This document shows, one piece after another, positions 37,203 to 46,180 of a DNA stretch of 64,000 nucleotides. This stretch comes from an uncultured Saprospiraceae bacterium (GTDB taxonomy: Bacteria > Bacteroidota > Bacteroidia > Chitinophagales > Saprospiraceae). The number at the start of each line of letters is the position of its first letter. Within the stretch, counting starts at the first letter, position 1. Made by a program: the position numbers and the translations under genes. The notes beneath the pieces were generated by a model. It was given only the letters and a program-made list of their open reading frames with translations, searched no databases and had not been told where the DNA came from. The stretch is taken from the NCBI GenBank assembly GCA_937929945.1, contig CALFUK010000097.1, positions 1 to 64,000 on the forward strand, given 5' to 3'.

Positions 37203-38771
37203 ATGCCTAAGCAGACCACTGACCATTTGCTTGATTTGATCAAGTCTCTGACGAAGGGCGAAAAGCGTCATTTCAGACTCTTCGTAAATCGGACGAATAC
37301 GAAAGAAGAGAAATTATTTATCCTGCTCTTCGAGTACCTGGATAAGTACGGAAGTTATAATGAAGCACACATCTTAAAGAAGATACCCAATATCAAAAGG
37401 CGGCAGCTGTCTAATCTAAAGGCGCACCTTTATAAGCAGCTACTGATCAGCCTGCGACAGCAAAATCGACAGCACCATCTGGATATGCAGCTGCGAGAGA
37501 ATCTGGATTACGCCAAGATCCTCTACTCCAAGGGGATGTACCGTGCGAGCCTGCAGATTCTGGATAAGACAAAGAAAATAGCACTGGAGAATCAGCTATA
37601 CAGCGAGGCACTTACGGTCATAGAATTCGAAAAGCATATAGAGTCACAGCACATCACGGGTAGCATGTATCCCAAGGCGGAGCAGCTGACTAAAGAGACA
37701 CAGTCAGTCATCAAGCGCATACGACTGCGCCATAAATTATCAGATCTGTCACTCTCTATGTACGGGCTGTATCTGCAGTTTGGTTATGTCAGGGATCAGA
37801 AGGATCGTCATTTCATCACTGACTATTTCGAAAGGCATCTGCCTGAATACCATTTGGATCAGATGGATTTTCATGAGAAGATGTTCTTGTTTCAATCATT
37901 CGTGTGGTATCACTACATGTCTCAGGACTTCATTAATTTTTACCGTTATGCCCAGAAATGGGTGGATCTCTTTGATGAATATCCTGCGATGATCGGTGCT
38001 AAGATGCCTCTATATCTGAAAGCGATGCACAATCTGCTGACGGCTTATTTCACGGCGGCTAGATTAGATAAGTTTTTGCCCGTATACCAGAAGCTGCTTC
38101 ACTTTAATCAGGAGGGGACCTACGTGCTGACTAAGAATGAGAAATTTCTTCACATCCTATTCAAGCACATTCAAGGCATCAATAAGACCTTTCTGTCAGG
38201 AGACTATGAGAAAGGAGTCCTTCAGATGCCAGAGCTTGCAGCGCTACTTAACTCTCAAGAGTATCAGTGGGATCTAAATCGAATGATGAACTTCTACTAT
38301 AAGATGGGCTGCGTCTACTTCGCATCAGGAGACCTGGATAATGCCATAGACTGTCTCAATAAAGTGACGAATCAAGTCGTGCCTAACTTTCGAGAGGACA
38401 TCCAGTGCTACGCCAGAATACTCAATCTGATCGCACACTTCGATCTGGGCAATGATCTGCTGGTCAGCTACCAGATCAAGTCTACTTATCGATATCTGCT
38501 GAAAGCGAAGCAAGATCAAATGGTATTGAAGGAGATCTTCGCCTTCCTCAGAAAGACCACGCGCATACTGGAGTCGGAGCTCAAGAAGGAATTCATTTTT
38601 CTCAAAGAGAAGCTGGAAAAACTGGAAAATGATCAATATGAGCGGCGACCTTTCCTCTATCTCGATATCATCTCCTGGCTGGACAGTAAGATCAATAATA
38701 GGAGCATGGCAGAGAGTATACGCTGCAGGCTGAGCCAGAAAGCCATAGATAAAGAGCTGATGTCCTCATGA
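37203..38771 (+). CDS. Large helical cytoplasmic protein, unknown function
   Basis: A 522-residue protein I do not recognise by name. It has no signal peptide or transmembrane segment, starts PKQTTDHLLDLIKSLTKGEKRHFRL, and is rich in Lys, Leu, Tyr and Gln. Paired helices such as YAKILYSKGMYRASLQILDK and YFASGDLDNAIDCLNKV look like TPR repeats; one ends at the C-terminus in a charged region. The opening SLTKGEKRHFRLF resembles a conserved group of Bacteroidota hypothetical proteins as I remember them. It diverges from the leu/ilv operon and may be a scaffold protein. Confidence 0.75.
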   Translation: MPKQTTDHLLDLIKSLTKGEKRHFRLFVNRTNTKEEKLFILLFEYLDKYGSYNEAHILKKIPNIKRRQLSNLKAHLYKQLLISLRQQNRQHHLDMQLRENLDYAKILYSKGMYRASLQILDKTKKIALENQLYSEALTVIEFEKHIESQHITGSMYPKAEQLTKETQSVIKRIRLRHKLSDLSLSMYGLYLQFGYVRDQKDRHFITDYFERHLPEYHLDQMDFHEKMFLFQSFVWYHYMSQDFINFYRYAQKWVDLFDEYPAMIGAKMPLYLKAMHNLLTAYFTAARLDKFLPVYQKLLHFNQEGTYVLTKNEKFLHILFKHIQGINKTFLSGDYEKGVLQMPELAALLNSQEYQWDLNRMMNFYYKMGCVYFASGDLDNAIDCLNKVTNQVVPNFREDIQCYARILNLIAHFDLGNDLLVSYQIKSTYRYLLKAKQDQMVLKEIFAFLRKTTRILESELKKEFIFLKEKLEKLENDQYERRPFLYLDIISWLDSKINNRSMAESIRCRLSQKAIDKELMSS

Positions 38772-38831
38772 GTTGATGCTCCTGATTTTCGTGCCTTTAC
38801 GGGGCGAGCTGTTATTAATCAGAAAAAAGTA

Positions 38832-38839
38832 TATATTTG
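38832..38839 (+). promoter_or_regulatory. -7 element of the rpsF operon promoter
   Basis: TATATTTG fits TAnnTTTG and lies 80 bp upstream of rpsF, leaving a structured leader of about 75 nt. Confidence 0.55.
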
Positions 38840-38869
38840 CAGCCCGATTTGAAATTTTTGTAATTTTTT

Positions 38870-38907
38870 GATGAAATCAAGTCGATTTCGTCTGATCCAA
38901 TAGGGTC
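38870..38907 (+). promoter_or_regulatory. Structured leader of the ribosomal S6 operon
   Basis: Two adjacent hairpins: GATGAAATC (38870-38878) with GATTTCGTC (38884-38892), 9 bp with one G-T, and GATCC (38894-38898) with GGGTC (38903-38907). They end 12 bp before the first rpsF Met. S6:S18 binding leaders are known in other bacteria; I did not find a clear CCG box, so an autoregulatory role is only a suggestion. Confidence 0.35.
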
Positions 38908-38918
38908 AACCAAAAAAA

Positions 38919-39473
38919 ATGTATATGAATCAGTATGAAGTAACTTTCATCGTAGATCCAGTGTTATCTAATGATGAAATAGAAGCCACATCTAAATCTT
39001 ACCAAGACCTTATTTCCAACGAAGATTGCACCATCGTGCATGTCAATCGCATGGGACTCAAACAATTAGCCTACCCGATCAACAGAAGATCATCAGGTGT
39101 CTATTACTGTGTCGAGTTTAACGGCGATAAAGGTGGCATTATACCTAAGATGGAATTGGCACTCAGAAGGGATGAGAGAATCATGAGATTTTTGACCGTG
39201 AAGCTCGATAAGTATGGAGTGAAGTACAACGAAGATAAGCGAGCTGGTAAGATAGGTACGGTGAAGAAGAAGGAAGAGAAGAAGGATGATAACAGAAGAG
39301 GCGGTCGAAATGACAGAAATAAATCAGCCTCAAAGCCAGCACCTGCTAAGCCAGCAGTGGATAAGCCAGCTACACCTGCTCCAGCAGCTAAGCCTGCACC
39401 AGCGGTGGCAGCAGCCCCAGTCGCAGCTACTCCAGTCGCAGCAGCAGCTACAGCAAAATCAGAAGAAGAATAA
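38919..39473 (+). CDS. rpsF: 30S ribosomal protein S6 with Ala/Pro-rich tail
   Basis: Ribosomal protein S6 of the small subunit platform, pairing with S18. The core fold is clear: YEVTFIVDPVLSNDEI, VHVNRMGLKQLAYPI, SGVYYCVEFNG and RRDERIMRFLTVKLDKY. After about residue 110 comes a basic linker (KKKEEKKDDNRRGGRNDRN) and then some 60 residues rich in Ala and Pro, ending KSEEE. Core S6 is about 100-115 residues, so 184 is long; such low-complexity tails occur on S6 in some Bacteroidota. The start is either the first Met or the Met two codons later (38925). Confidence 0.95.
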   Translation: MYMNQYEVTFIVDPVLSNDEIEATSKSYQDLISNEDCTIVHVNRMGLKQLAYPINRRSSGVYYCVEFNGDKGGIIPKMELALRRDERIMRFLTVKLDKYGVKYNEDKRAGKIGTVKKKEEKKDDNRRGGRNDRNKSASKPAPAKPAVDKPATPAPAAKPAPAVAAAPVAATPVAAAATAKSEEE

Positions 39474-39506
39474 TTGATAATATTTTTTAACTACCAAACT
39501 TAAGTT

Positions 39507-39776
39507 ATGGCAGCTACAAGAGATGAAATAAAATTTTTAAGCAATCCCAATATCGGCGGTAGAGAAAAGAAGTATTGTCGATTCAAGAAGTACAATATTA
39601 GACATATTGATTACAAAGATCCTGACTTCTTAACTCAGTTCGTCAATAGTCAAGGTAAGATCTTACCTCGTCGTATCACTGGCAACTCATTAAAGTACCA
39701 AAAGAAAGTAGCTGTGGCTGTCAAAAGAGCAAGACACTTGTCTCTGATGCCTTATGTGACTGACCTTTTAAAATAA
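39507..39776 (+). CDS. rpsR: 30S ribosomal protein S18
   Basis: An 89-residue S18 that binds S6 in the 30S platform. Markers are KKYCRFKKYNIRHIDYKDPD, FVNSQGKILPRRITGN and KYQKKVAVAVKRARHLSLMP, the last being the signature of S18. Position between rpsF and rplI is the standard operon order. Confidence 0.97.
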   Translation: MAATRDEIKFLSNPNIGGREKKYCRFKKYNIRHIDYKDPDFLTQFVNSQGKILPRRITGNSLKYQKKVAVAVKRARHLSLMPYVTDLLK

Positions 39777-39783
39777 TAGCGCA

Positions 39784-40230
39784 ATGGATATTATCTTACT
39801 AAAAGACATGGATAAGTTAGGGTATAAGCACGAAGTCGTCACTGTAAAAAATGGCTTTGGACGCAACTACCTGATACCGAAGAAGCTCGCCGTGATCGCC
39901 AATGCGGTCAATATGAAGAAGCTCGACAAAATCAAAGACGAAGAAGCTGCTAAAGAAGCGGCAAGACTCGGAGACTACCAAGAAATCGCTAAGCAATTAG
40001 AAGGTAAGACACTGAAGATAGGTGTGAAAGCTGGTACATCTGGTAAAATATTTGGTAGTGTGACTAACGTACAAGTCATGAATGCGATCAAAGAACAATT
40101 CGATATTGATATCGAAAGGAGAAAGATCGGCATGCCTGATAATGTAAAAGAGATAGGTAGCTATGCTACGACGATTCAGCTTCACCCAGAAGTTGCCGTC
40201 GAGTTACCATTTGAGCTCATACAAGAGTAA
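39784..40230 (+). CDS. rplI: 50S ribosomal protein L9
   Basis: A 148-residue L9, at the L1 stalk base of the large subunit. The N-terminal RNA-binding lobe DIILLKDMDKLGYKHEVVTV with GFGRNYLIPKKLA is typical; a long helix and the C-terminal lobe KAGTSGKIFGSVTNVQV follow. It is 7 bp after rpsR. Confidence 0.97.
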   Translation: MDIILLKDMDKLGYKHEVVTVKNGFGRNYLIPKKLAVIANAVNMKKLDKIKDEEAAKEAARLGDYQEIAKQLEGKTLKIGVKAGTSGKIFGSVTNVQVMNAIKEQFDIDIERRKIGMPDNVKEIGSYATTIQLHPEVAVELPFELIQE

Positions 40231-40240
40231 CATAATGATA

Positions 40241-40273
40241 TTCTGGATCGTTCTATAGCAGTACGATCCAGAG
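40241..40273 (+). terminator. Strong hairpin after rplI, no T run
   Basis: CTGGATCGT (40243-40251) and ACGATCCAG (40263-40271) are perfectly complementary, with flanking bases extending the stem to 10-11 bp around an 11-nt loop. It is not followed by T residues and ends 2 bp before the next start codon. It may end or stabilise the ribosomal mRNA, or hide the downstream start. Confidence 0.45.
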
Positions 40274-40274
40274 T

Positions 40275-40811
40275 ATGATTAATCCTATAAGACAGCTTTC
40301 TTTATTTATCATTCTGCTAGGCCTATTGAGCTTAGCGACTCCCACTCAAGCACAAGTTTACCTCCAAGTCGAAATCTTTAATTCAGCGAAGACCATCAAG
40401 TTTGTGCCCGGTGATCTCATCAGATTTAAGACGAAAGCATTTCCCAAAGACTGGCAGACAGGAGTCTTGGAGCAAATCTTACTGGAGGATAATGCCGTGG
40501 TGCTCCCTGGTGTGATATTCAGCTTAGATGACTTCAAAGAGCTAAAAATACTTCGTGGCTGGGCGCATACCTCCAGCTACATGCTTAATCGCTTTGGTAT
40601 AGCCTGGTTTGTCTTCGCAGGTATAGCCGATCTCGCTAATCTGCCAGCGGGGCCTACGACATTTAAGATCGGCCCAGACACGGTGGCGATCGGTGGTGCT
40701 GCCTTTGGGCTCGCTGCGATCATCAAATATGGATTCGGAAAGAAGCGCTACAAGCTGGGTAAGAACTCTAGGCTGCGCTTAGTCGACCTAAGGTTTTCAG
40801 TTGATGAATGA
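40275..40811 (+). CDS. Secreted or inner-membrane protein, unknown function
   Basis: A 178-residue protein with a clear signal peptide (residues 8-26, ending PTQAQ). The middle (VFAGIADLANLPAGPTTFKIG, then AIGGAAFGLAAIIKYGF) has two hydrophobic stretches that may be membrane segments. The end is basic (GKKRYKLGKNSRLRLVDLRF). No family recognised. It is in line with rplI but set apart from it by a stem-loop that overlaps its upstream region. Confidence 0.7.
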   Translation: MINPIRQLSLFIILLGLLSLATPTQAQVYLQVEIFNSAKTIKFVPGDLIRFKTKAFPKDWQTGVLEQILLEDNAVVLPGVIFSLDDFKELKILRGWAHTSSYMLNRFGIAWFVFAGIADLANLPAGPTTFKIGPDTVAIGGAAFGLAAIIKYGFGKKRYKLGKNSRLRLVDLRFSVDE

Positions 40812-40844
40812 GGCAGAAAGATGATTGAAAGAATTCGTTTATCA

Positions 40845-40865
40845 ACACACACACACACACACACA
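40845..40865. repeat. (AC)10 microsatellite
   Basis: 21 bp of alternating A and C in the convergent space between 40811 and the recQ stop. It lies in no gene and near no start codon. Confidence 0.95.
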
Positions 40866-40961
40866 GATCATTAATCCAGCTTTCACTGGTATAGTCTAAG
40901 CTTTATAGAAGAATACAACACAAGTATGTGGCTGTCTCCACCTTTGATTAGCTCAGCAGTT

Positions 40962-43166
40962 CTAATTCACATTCTCAGTTAAGAATTTGATTTTGACCAG
41001 CTGGATCTCTTCCAAGGTGATATCATCCTCTTGGAGTTCCGCTAGGGCATCATCTACTGAGTCAGAATCAGCATCGGTAAAATAGTCTACGATATCTTCG
41101 ACGACACCCTCATCTACATTTTCTTCTAAGTAATAGTTGATGTCTAGCTTAGTACCAGAGTTAGCGATGTTATTCATATCATCCAGGAGCTCTGACAAAG
41201 TCATCTTAGCCGTCTTGGCTATGTCCTCCAGAGGCATTTTCCTATCGATGCCTTGTATAATGGTAATTTTTGATTTTGACTTATTTGCCACTTGCTTGAT
41301 GACAAAGTCTGCAGGCCTCTCGATGTTATTGTCTTCTACGTATTGCTTGATTAGGCTGATAAAGGGCTTGCCGTATCTCTCGGCTTTGCCAGCGCTGACA
41401 CCAGATATCTGCACCATGTCATCGATAGAGATGGGGTAGTAGGTAGCCATGTCCATCAGTGAGGGCTCAGAGAAGATGATCCAGGGCTTCACATCTTTGG
41501 CTTCTGCCTCGGTGATCCTTTGGTCTTTCAGTAGATTGAATAGGGTATTGTCCAGAGCACCACCACTGGACTGCATCGATGAGACGATCTCCTCATTAGC
41601 TGCTTCGGAGTAGTCATGATTCAGCGTGATGTGGACGCTGGTTGGTTTTTTGAGAAAGGCTCTGCCTTGCTCAGTGAATTTCAGGATACCATATTGCTCT
41701 ATCTCTTTGAATAAGTAGCCTTGTAGTATGGCTTGGCGTAGGATAGAGTGCCAGTAGAGTTCACCTTTTTCTTTTCCTTTTCCATAGCCTTCTAATCTGT
41801 CAAACTTGAAGTCTAAGACCTCTTTACCTTTCTTGCCGACTAAGAAGTCTACGATGACCTTGATGCCAAAATTTTCTTTCAGTAAGTCCACAGCCTTAAG
41901 CGCGGCGTGCATCTCTGACTGTGCCTCGATCCGCTCTTTCGGATTTTTACAATTGTCACACATGCAGTTACAGTCATTCGCATCATAGGTCTCGCCGAAG
42001 TAGTGCAGTAAGAAGGTGCGGCGACAGGAGCTGGTCTCTGCGTAAGCGATCATTTCCTCCATGAGCTGAGTACCGAGTTCGCGCTCTGATACTGGCTTAT
42101 CACGAAGAAATTTCTCTAATCTTAGAATGTCTTTATAGGAGTAGAAAGCGATGCACTTACCTTTAAGTCCGTCTCTACCACCTCTGCCTGTCTCTTGGTA
42201 ATAGTTCTCGATACTCTTAGGTATGTCATAGTGTATGACGAATCTCACATCAGGCTTGTCTATGCCCATCCCAAAAGCTATGGTAGCCACGATGATATCT
42301 ATTTTCTCCATGAGAAAGTCATCCTGCGCTTTTGATCTCGTTTTTGCTTCCAGACCTGCGTGATAGGGAGCGGCATTGATGCCATTTATTTTTAGCAGGT
42401 TGGCTATTTCTTCCGTCGTTTTCCTGGCCTGTACATAGATGATACCAGATTCTCCTGGCACGGTCTTGATGTATTGTACGATGCCTTTGACAGCAATTTC
42501 TTTATTGGGCTTTGGTCTGACTTCGTAGAAGAGGTTGTCTCGATTGAATGAGGATACGAAGGTATTCACATCGATCATGTTCAGATTCTTCACAATGTCA
42601 GACTGGACTTTCGGTGTCGCTGTGGCCGTAAGCGCCATGATGGGTATCGTGTCATCAATTGCCTTGATCATCTGTCTGATTTTTCTGTATTCTGGTCTGA
42701 AGTCATGACCCCATTCTGAGATACAGTGTGCCTCATCGACAGCGATGAATGATATTTTTACCGACCTGAAAAATTCTTGATTTTCATCTTTGGTCAGGGT
42801 CTCAGGAGCGATGTAAAGCAGTTTGGTTTTACACGCTACGATATCGGCTTTGACCTCTCGCATCTGAGTCTTAGAGAGTGAAGAGTTGAGGAAGTGTGCT
42901 ACACTGTCATCTTCTCCGAAGCCTCTGATCGAATCCACTTGATTTTTCATCAGAGCGATCAGAGGAGAGATGATGATTGCGGTACCTTCCTCCATGAGGG
43001 CAGGTAGCTGATAGCAGAGAGATTTACCTCCACCTGTCGGCATCAAGACGAATGTGTCTTTACCTTGAAGTATGCTATGCATGATGTCTTCTTGATTCTC
43101 TTTAAAAGAATCAAAACCAAAATATTTCTGTAGTTCATCCTGCAGATTCGCTGTAGCAGCTACCAT
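40962..43166 (-). CDS. recQ: ATP-dependent DNA helicase RecQ
   Basis: A superfamily-2 3'-to-5' helicase, 734 residues. Motif 0/I is FGFDSFKENQ and MPTGGGKSLCYQLPAL (near 43-58), motif II is VDEAHCISEWGHDFRPEY, and motif VI is YYQETGRGGRDG. The RQC zinc site CRRTFLLHYFGE..CNCMCDNC follows. An HRDC-like region lies around 520-620, and the C-terminal 100 residues hold an HTH_40-like part and an acidic tail (DADSDSVDDALAEL). Length is typical of Bacteroidota RecQ. Upstream is a 363-bp space. Confidence 0.95.
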   Translation of the reverse strand: MVAATANLQDELQKYFGFDSFKENQEDIMHSILQGKDTFVLMPTGGGKSLCYQLPALMEEGTAIIISPLIALMKNQVDSIRGFGEDDSVAHFLNSSLSKTQMREVKADIVACKTKLLYIAPETLTKDENQEFFRSVKISFIAVDEAHCISEWGHDFRPEYRKIRQMIKAIDDTIPIMALTATATPKVQSDIVKNLNMIDVNTFVSSFNRDNLFYEVRPKPNKEIAVKGIVQYIKTVPGESGIIYVQARKTTEEIANLLKINGINAAPYHAGLEAKTRSKAQDDFLMEKIDIIVATIAFGMGIDKPDVRFVIHYDIPKSIENYYQETGRGGRDGLKGKCIAFYSYKDILRLEKFLRDKPVSERELGTQLMEEMIAYAETSSCRRTFLLHYFGETYDANDCNCMCDNCKNPKERIEAQSEMHAALKAVDLLKENFGIKVIVDFLVGKKGKEVLDFKFDRLEGYGKGKEKGELYWHSILRQAILQGYLFKEIEQYGILKFTEQGRAFLKKPTSVHITLNHDYSEAANEEIVSSMQSSGGALDNTLFNLLKDQRITEAEAKDVKPWIIFSEPSLMDMATYYPISIDDMVQISGVSAGKAERYGKPFISLIKQYVEDNNIERPADFVIKQVANKSKSKITIIQGIDRKMPLEDIAKTAKMTLSELLDDMNNIANSGTKLDINYYLEENVDEGVVEDIVDYFTDADSDSVDDALAELQEDDITLEEIQLVKIKFLTENVN

Positions 43167-43529
43167 ATTTTTGTGTGTGTTATTATGAATTCAACCAAAA
43201 AATTTTGAATTGGCAAGGTTGAAAGGAATTCTTAGTGGTTACTAAGTTTAAGTTACAATTAATTGCGCAACAATGCTATAGATAGGTTTGTAAATATCGA
43301 CAAAATAAGGGAATATCTCAAGTGCGAAAATTAAATAATTCAGCTTTAACTTATAATTCTATTATAGTAGTAGCGCATTTACATAGAGCTGAGCTGTGAC
43401 CTTCATGCTGTTTGACTGATTGATGGTTTTAAGACATAAAGGTCTTTGAAAAAAGACGCACCTAAGAATTTATTTTGATCAGTGCTTTAGAAGTCCAATT
43501 AAGGTTAGAATAGAAGCATCTGACACAGA
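43167..43529. other. Intergenic space between recQ and the glutamate-synthase-domain gene
   Basis: No gene-sized frame is supported. Two small structures are visible: a 6-bp inverted repeat CTTAGT-GGTT-ACTAAG at 43231-43246, about 65 bp upstream of recQ, which could be an operator; and GTCTTT-GAAA-AAAGAC near 43442-43457, downstream of the glutamate-synthase-domain gene. Neither is a clear terminator. Confidence 0.5.
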
Positions 43530-45146
43530 CTATTCTGTATACACCTGCTCGAAGGCGGGAACAAAACTATTCATGTCTGCGAGCGACATATCGCCCCTCC
43601 AGATCTCTGGTATCAGGTCTGGATCAAGCAGCGAACCCTTTGGGATGTAGGGGAATATCTCATCATACCTTTGATTTGTATTCATGATGATTCGCTTATG
43701 CACGTGTGATCGATTGATCCTATCAGGATCATCCAGCCCGGCTGCCGCTAATAATTCTATGAAGCTTTCCATTGTCTCTTTGTGGTAATTAGCGACACGC
43801 ACTTTTTTATCATCGACATTCAGGCCCTTCACTAAAGAGGCGTCTTGTGTAGCCACACCGACAGGACAGGTATTCTTATTGCACTCCAGAGCCTGGATGC
43901 AGCCGACGGCCATCATCATGGCCCTGGCGCTGTAGCAGATGTCAGCTCCGATTGCGATGGCTCTGAGAATGTGGAAGCCAGTGATGATCTTACCAGAAGC
44001 AATGATCTTAATGTCTTTTTTCAGGTCAAAGCCGATCAGGGCATCATATACGAATGAGAGGCCTTCTTTGTAGGGCGTCCCGACAGAATTAGAGAATTCT
44101 AAGGGCGCAGCACCTGTGCCACCTTCTCCTCCATCTACCGTGATGAAGTCGGGTGTGATCCCCGTGTGGACCATGGCTTTGCATATGGCGAGAAACTCGC
44201 TCTTATGGCCTACACAGAGCTTAAAGCCCACAGGCTTGCCCTCTGATAAGTCCCGCATGCTTTTGATCAGCTGGAGCAGCTCTAAGGGGTTGGAGAAAGC
44301 CTTGTGATAGGGTGGGGAGAGGACATCCTTACCCATCTTTATGCCTCTGATTTCTGCTATTTCTTTTGTCACCTTACCTGCAGGAAGTATGCCGCCGTGG
44401 CCGGGCTTAGCACCTTGGGATAGCTTGAGTTCTATCATCTTGATCCTGGGGTCTTTAGTCAATTCTTGAAATGAATGTGGATCAAAGTTTCCATCATCTG
44501 CCCTGCAGCCGAAGTAGCCAGTCCCTATCTGATAGATGAGGTCACCGCCGTATTTTGTATGGTAGGGAGATACGCCTCCCTCACCCGTATTATGTGCAAA
44601 GCCACCGATCGCGGCACCTCCATTAAGCGCCATGATGGCATTCTTACTGAGGGACCCAAAGCTCATCGCTGCCACATTGAAGAGACTGCAGGAGTATGGC
44701 TGTAGACAGTGAGGTCCACCCACCATCACTCTGGGATCAGGATTGATATCGTGATGGTCTTTCGCAGCAATGCTGTGATTCATCCATTCGTAGCCTTCTG
44801 CATAGACGTCTAGCTGGGTGCCAAAGGGTGTGGTATCTCTGACATTTTTAGACCGCTGGTATACGATATTCCTGAATATTCTGGATATCGGTGTGCCATC
44901 CGTATCTGACTCGATGAAATACTGAAACATCTTAGGCCTGAGCCACTCTGCTGCGTAGCGTCCGTGACCCACGACTGGAAAATTTCGCCTGATGCTCTGC
45001 TTCTTCTGTAGCATGTCGATGATGCCTATGATAATGATCGGGATAATCGGCAGAAGAGCCCATAAAAACGAAGTCGAAATAAAGTAAGATAAGCAGCCGA
45101 TAAGCGCGAGAGAGAGGACAGAAATAATGATGAACATGGACTTCAT
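43530..45146 (-). CDS. FMN-binding glutamate synthase-domain membrane protein
   Basis: A 538-residue protein with two N-terminal hydrophobic segments (residues 3-25 and 28-45) and then the FMN/2-oxoglutarate-site domain of the glutamate synthase large subunit: NTGEGGVSPYH, KPGHGGILPAGKVT, GGEGGTGAAPLEFSNSVGTP and NTCPVGVATQD. It lacks the N-terminal glutaminase and the central domain of full GltB. Such short GltS-like proteins may oxidise other amines or act in membrane electron transfer. The substrate cannot be named from sequence. It is monocistronic, divergent from xerD. Confidence 0.85.
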   Translation of the reverse strand: MKSMFIIISVLSLALIGCLSYFISTSFLWALLPIIPIIIIGIIDMLQKKQSIRRNFPVVGHGRYAAEWLRPKMFQYFIESDTDGTPISRIFRNIVYQRSKNVRDTTPFGTQLDVYAEGYEWMNHSIAAKDHHDINPDPRVMVGGPHCLQPYSCSLFNVAAMSFGSLSKNAIMALNGGAAIGGFAHNTGEGGVSPYHTKYGGDLIYQIGTGYFGCRADDGNFDPHSFQELTKDPRIKMIELKLSQGAKPGHGGILPAGKVTKEIAEIRGIKMGKDVLSPPYHKAFSNPLELLQLIKSMRDLSEGKPVGFKLCVGHKSEFLAICKAMVHTGITPDFITVDGGEGGTGAAPLEFSNSVGTPYKEGLSFVYDALIGFDLKKDIKIIASGKIITGFHILRAIAIGADICYSARAMMMAVGCIQALECNKNTCPVGVATQDASLVKGLNVDDKKVRVANYHKETMESFIELLAAAGLDDPDRINRSHVHKRIIMNTNQRYDEIFPYIPKGSLLDPDLIPEIWRGDMSLADMNSFVPAFEQVYTE

Positions 45147-45256
45147 ATACAGTGGTATTAGTACGAAATATGAATATAGTCATCTTCACTCTTTCTAACG
45201 AAGAGATGATGCGCGAATGGAGCGATTTTTGGTATATAGATGTTTATACTATGTAA

Positions 45257-46162
45257 ATGGACTGGAAATCAACAATTCACGGATTCGAATCTTATCTCCT
45301 CTTAGAAAGATCATTATCATCACACTCGATAGAAGCATACCAGCGAGATGTCCATAAGCTGAGCGAATTTGCCGTGCTCTCTCTCTCGGTCACTAGCCCA
45401 TCGCAGATCACGACCAGGCACCTGGAGGACTTCGTACAGCAGAGCTCCCAGCTGGGGATATCTGATCGAAGCCAAGCGAGAATGATCTCGGGTATAAAAG
45501 CATTTTTTAAATACCTGCTGATCGAAAATCTCATACTTGATGACCCGACCGAACTGATAGAAGGTCCAAAATTAAGCCGTAAAATTCCTGAGTTTCTGAC
45601 CGTAGAAGAAATGGAGCGCGTGCTATCAGCCATTGATTTTTCTCAGGAGCAAGGCCAGCGTAATCGAGCCATACTGGAGACACTCTATTCCTGTGGACTC
45701 AGAGTGACGGAGCTGATCAGTCTTAAGCTCTCACACTATTATCCCAAAGACGGCATCATCCGAGTGATCGGTAAAAATGATAAGGAGAGAATCTGCCCCA
45801 TCGGGAGTGAGGCCATCAAGCACATCGACTATTATCTCGAGGCTGTCAGACGACATATGACTAAAATCCAAAAGGGCAGTGAAGATATCCTCTTCCTGAA
45901 TCGCAGGGGAAGAAAGCTGACTAGAGTCATGATATTTCACATCGTGAAGCAGGTCATCAGAGATGCAGGCATCAAGAAGAATGTGAGTCCTCACACCTTC
46001 CGACATTCATTCGCCACCCATCTGGTAGAAGGAGGGGCAGACCTGAAGGCGGTGCAGGATATGCTGGGGCATGAATCGATCACCACGACAGAAATATACA
46101 CTCACTTAGATACGAAATACCTGCGGGATACGATATTACTATATCATCCGAGAAATAATTAA
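45257..46162 (+). CDS. xerD: Site-specific tyrosine recombinase (XerD-like)
   Basis: A Xer recombinase for resolving chromosome dimers at dif. The 301 residues contain an N-terminal SAM-like core-binding domain (MDWKSTIHGFESYLLLERSL) and a catalytic domain with the full set: Arg149 (CGLRVTEL), Lys173, His246 and Arg249 (PHTFRHSFATHL), His272 (LGHESI) and Tyr281 (TEIYTHLD). Length and MLGHESITTTEIYTHL are typical of XerC/XerD. Bacteroidota genomes usually annotate this as XerD; the XerC/XerD choice is not decisive here. An intact housekeeping gene rather than a phage integrase. Confidence 0.85.
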   Translation: MDWKSTIHGFESYLLLERSLSSHSIEAYQRDVHKLSEFAVLSLSVTSPSQITTRHLEDFVQQSSQLGISDRSQARMISGIKAFFKYLLIENLILDDPTELIEGPKLSRKIPEFLTVEEMERVLSAIDFSQEQGQRNRAILETLYSCGLRVTELISLKLSHYYPKDGIIRVIGKNDKERICPIGSEAIKHIDYYLEAVRRHMTKIQKGSEDILFLNRRGRKLTRVMIFHIVKQVIRDAGIKKNVSPHTFRHSFATHLVEGGADLKAVQDMLGHESITTTEIYTHLDTKYLRDTILLYHPRNN

Positions 46163-46180
46163 TCATGAATCAGGATTTCT

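Noticed and set aside
40845-40865. (AC)10 tract as a phase-variation switch
   Set aside because: It lies between convergent gene ends, not in a coding or promoter position.
45257-46162. Tyrosine recombinase as a mobile-element integrase
   Set aside because: Length, motifs and housekeeping neighbours fit XerC/XerD, and no attachment site or phage genes are nearby.
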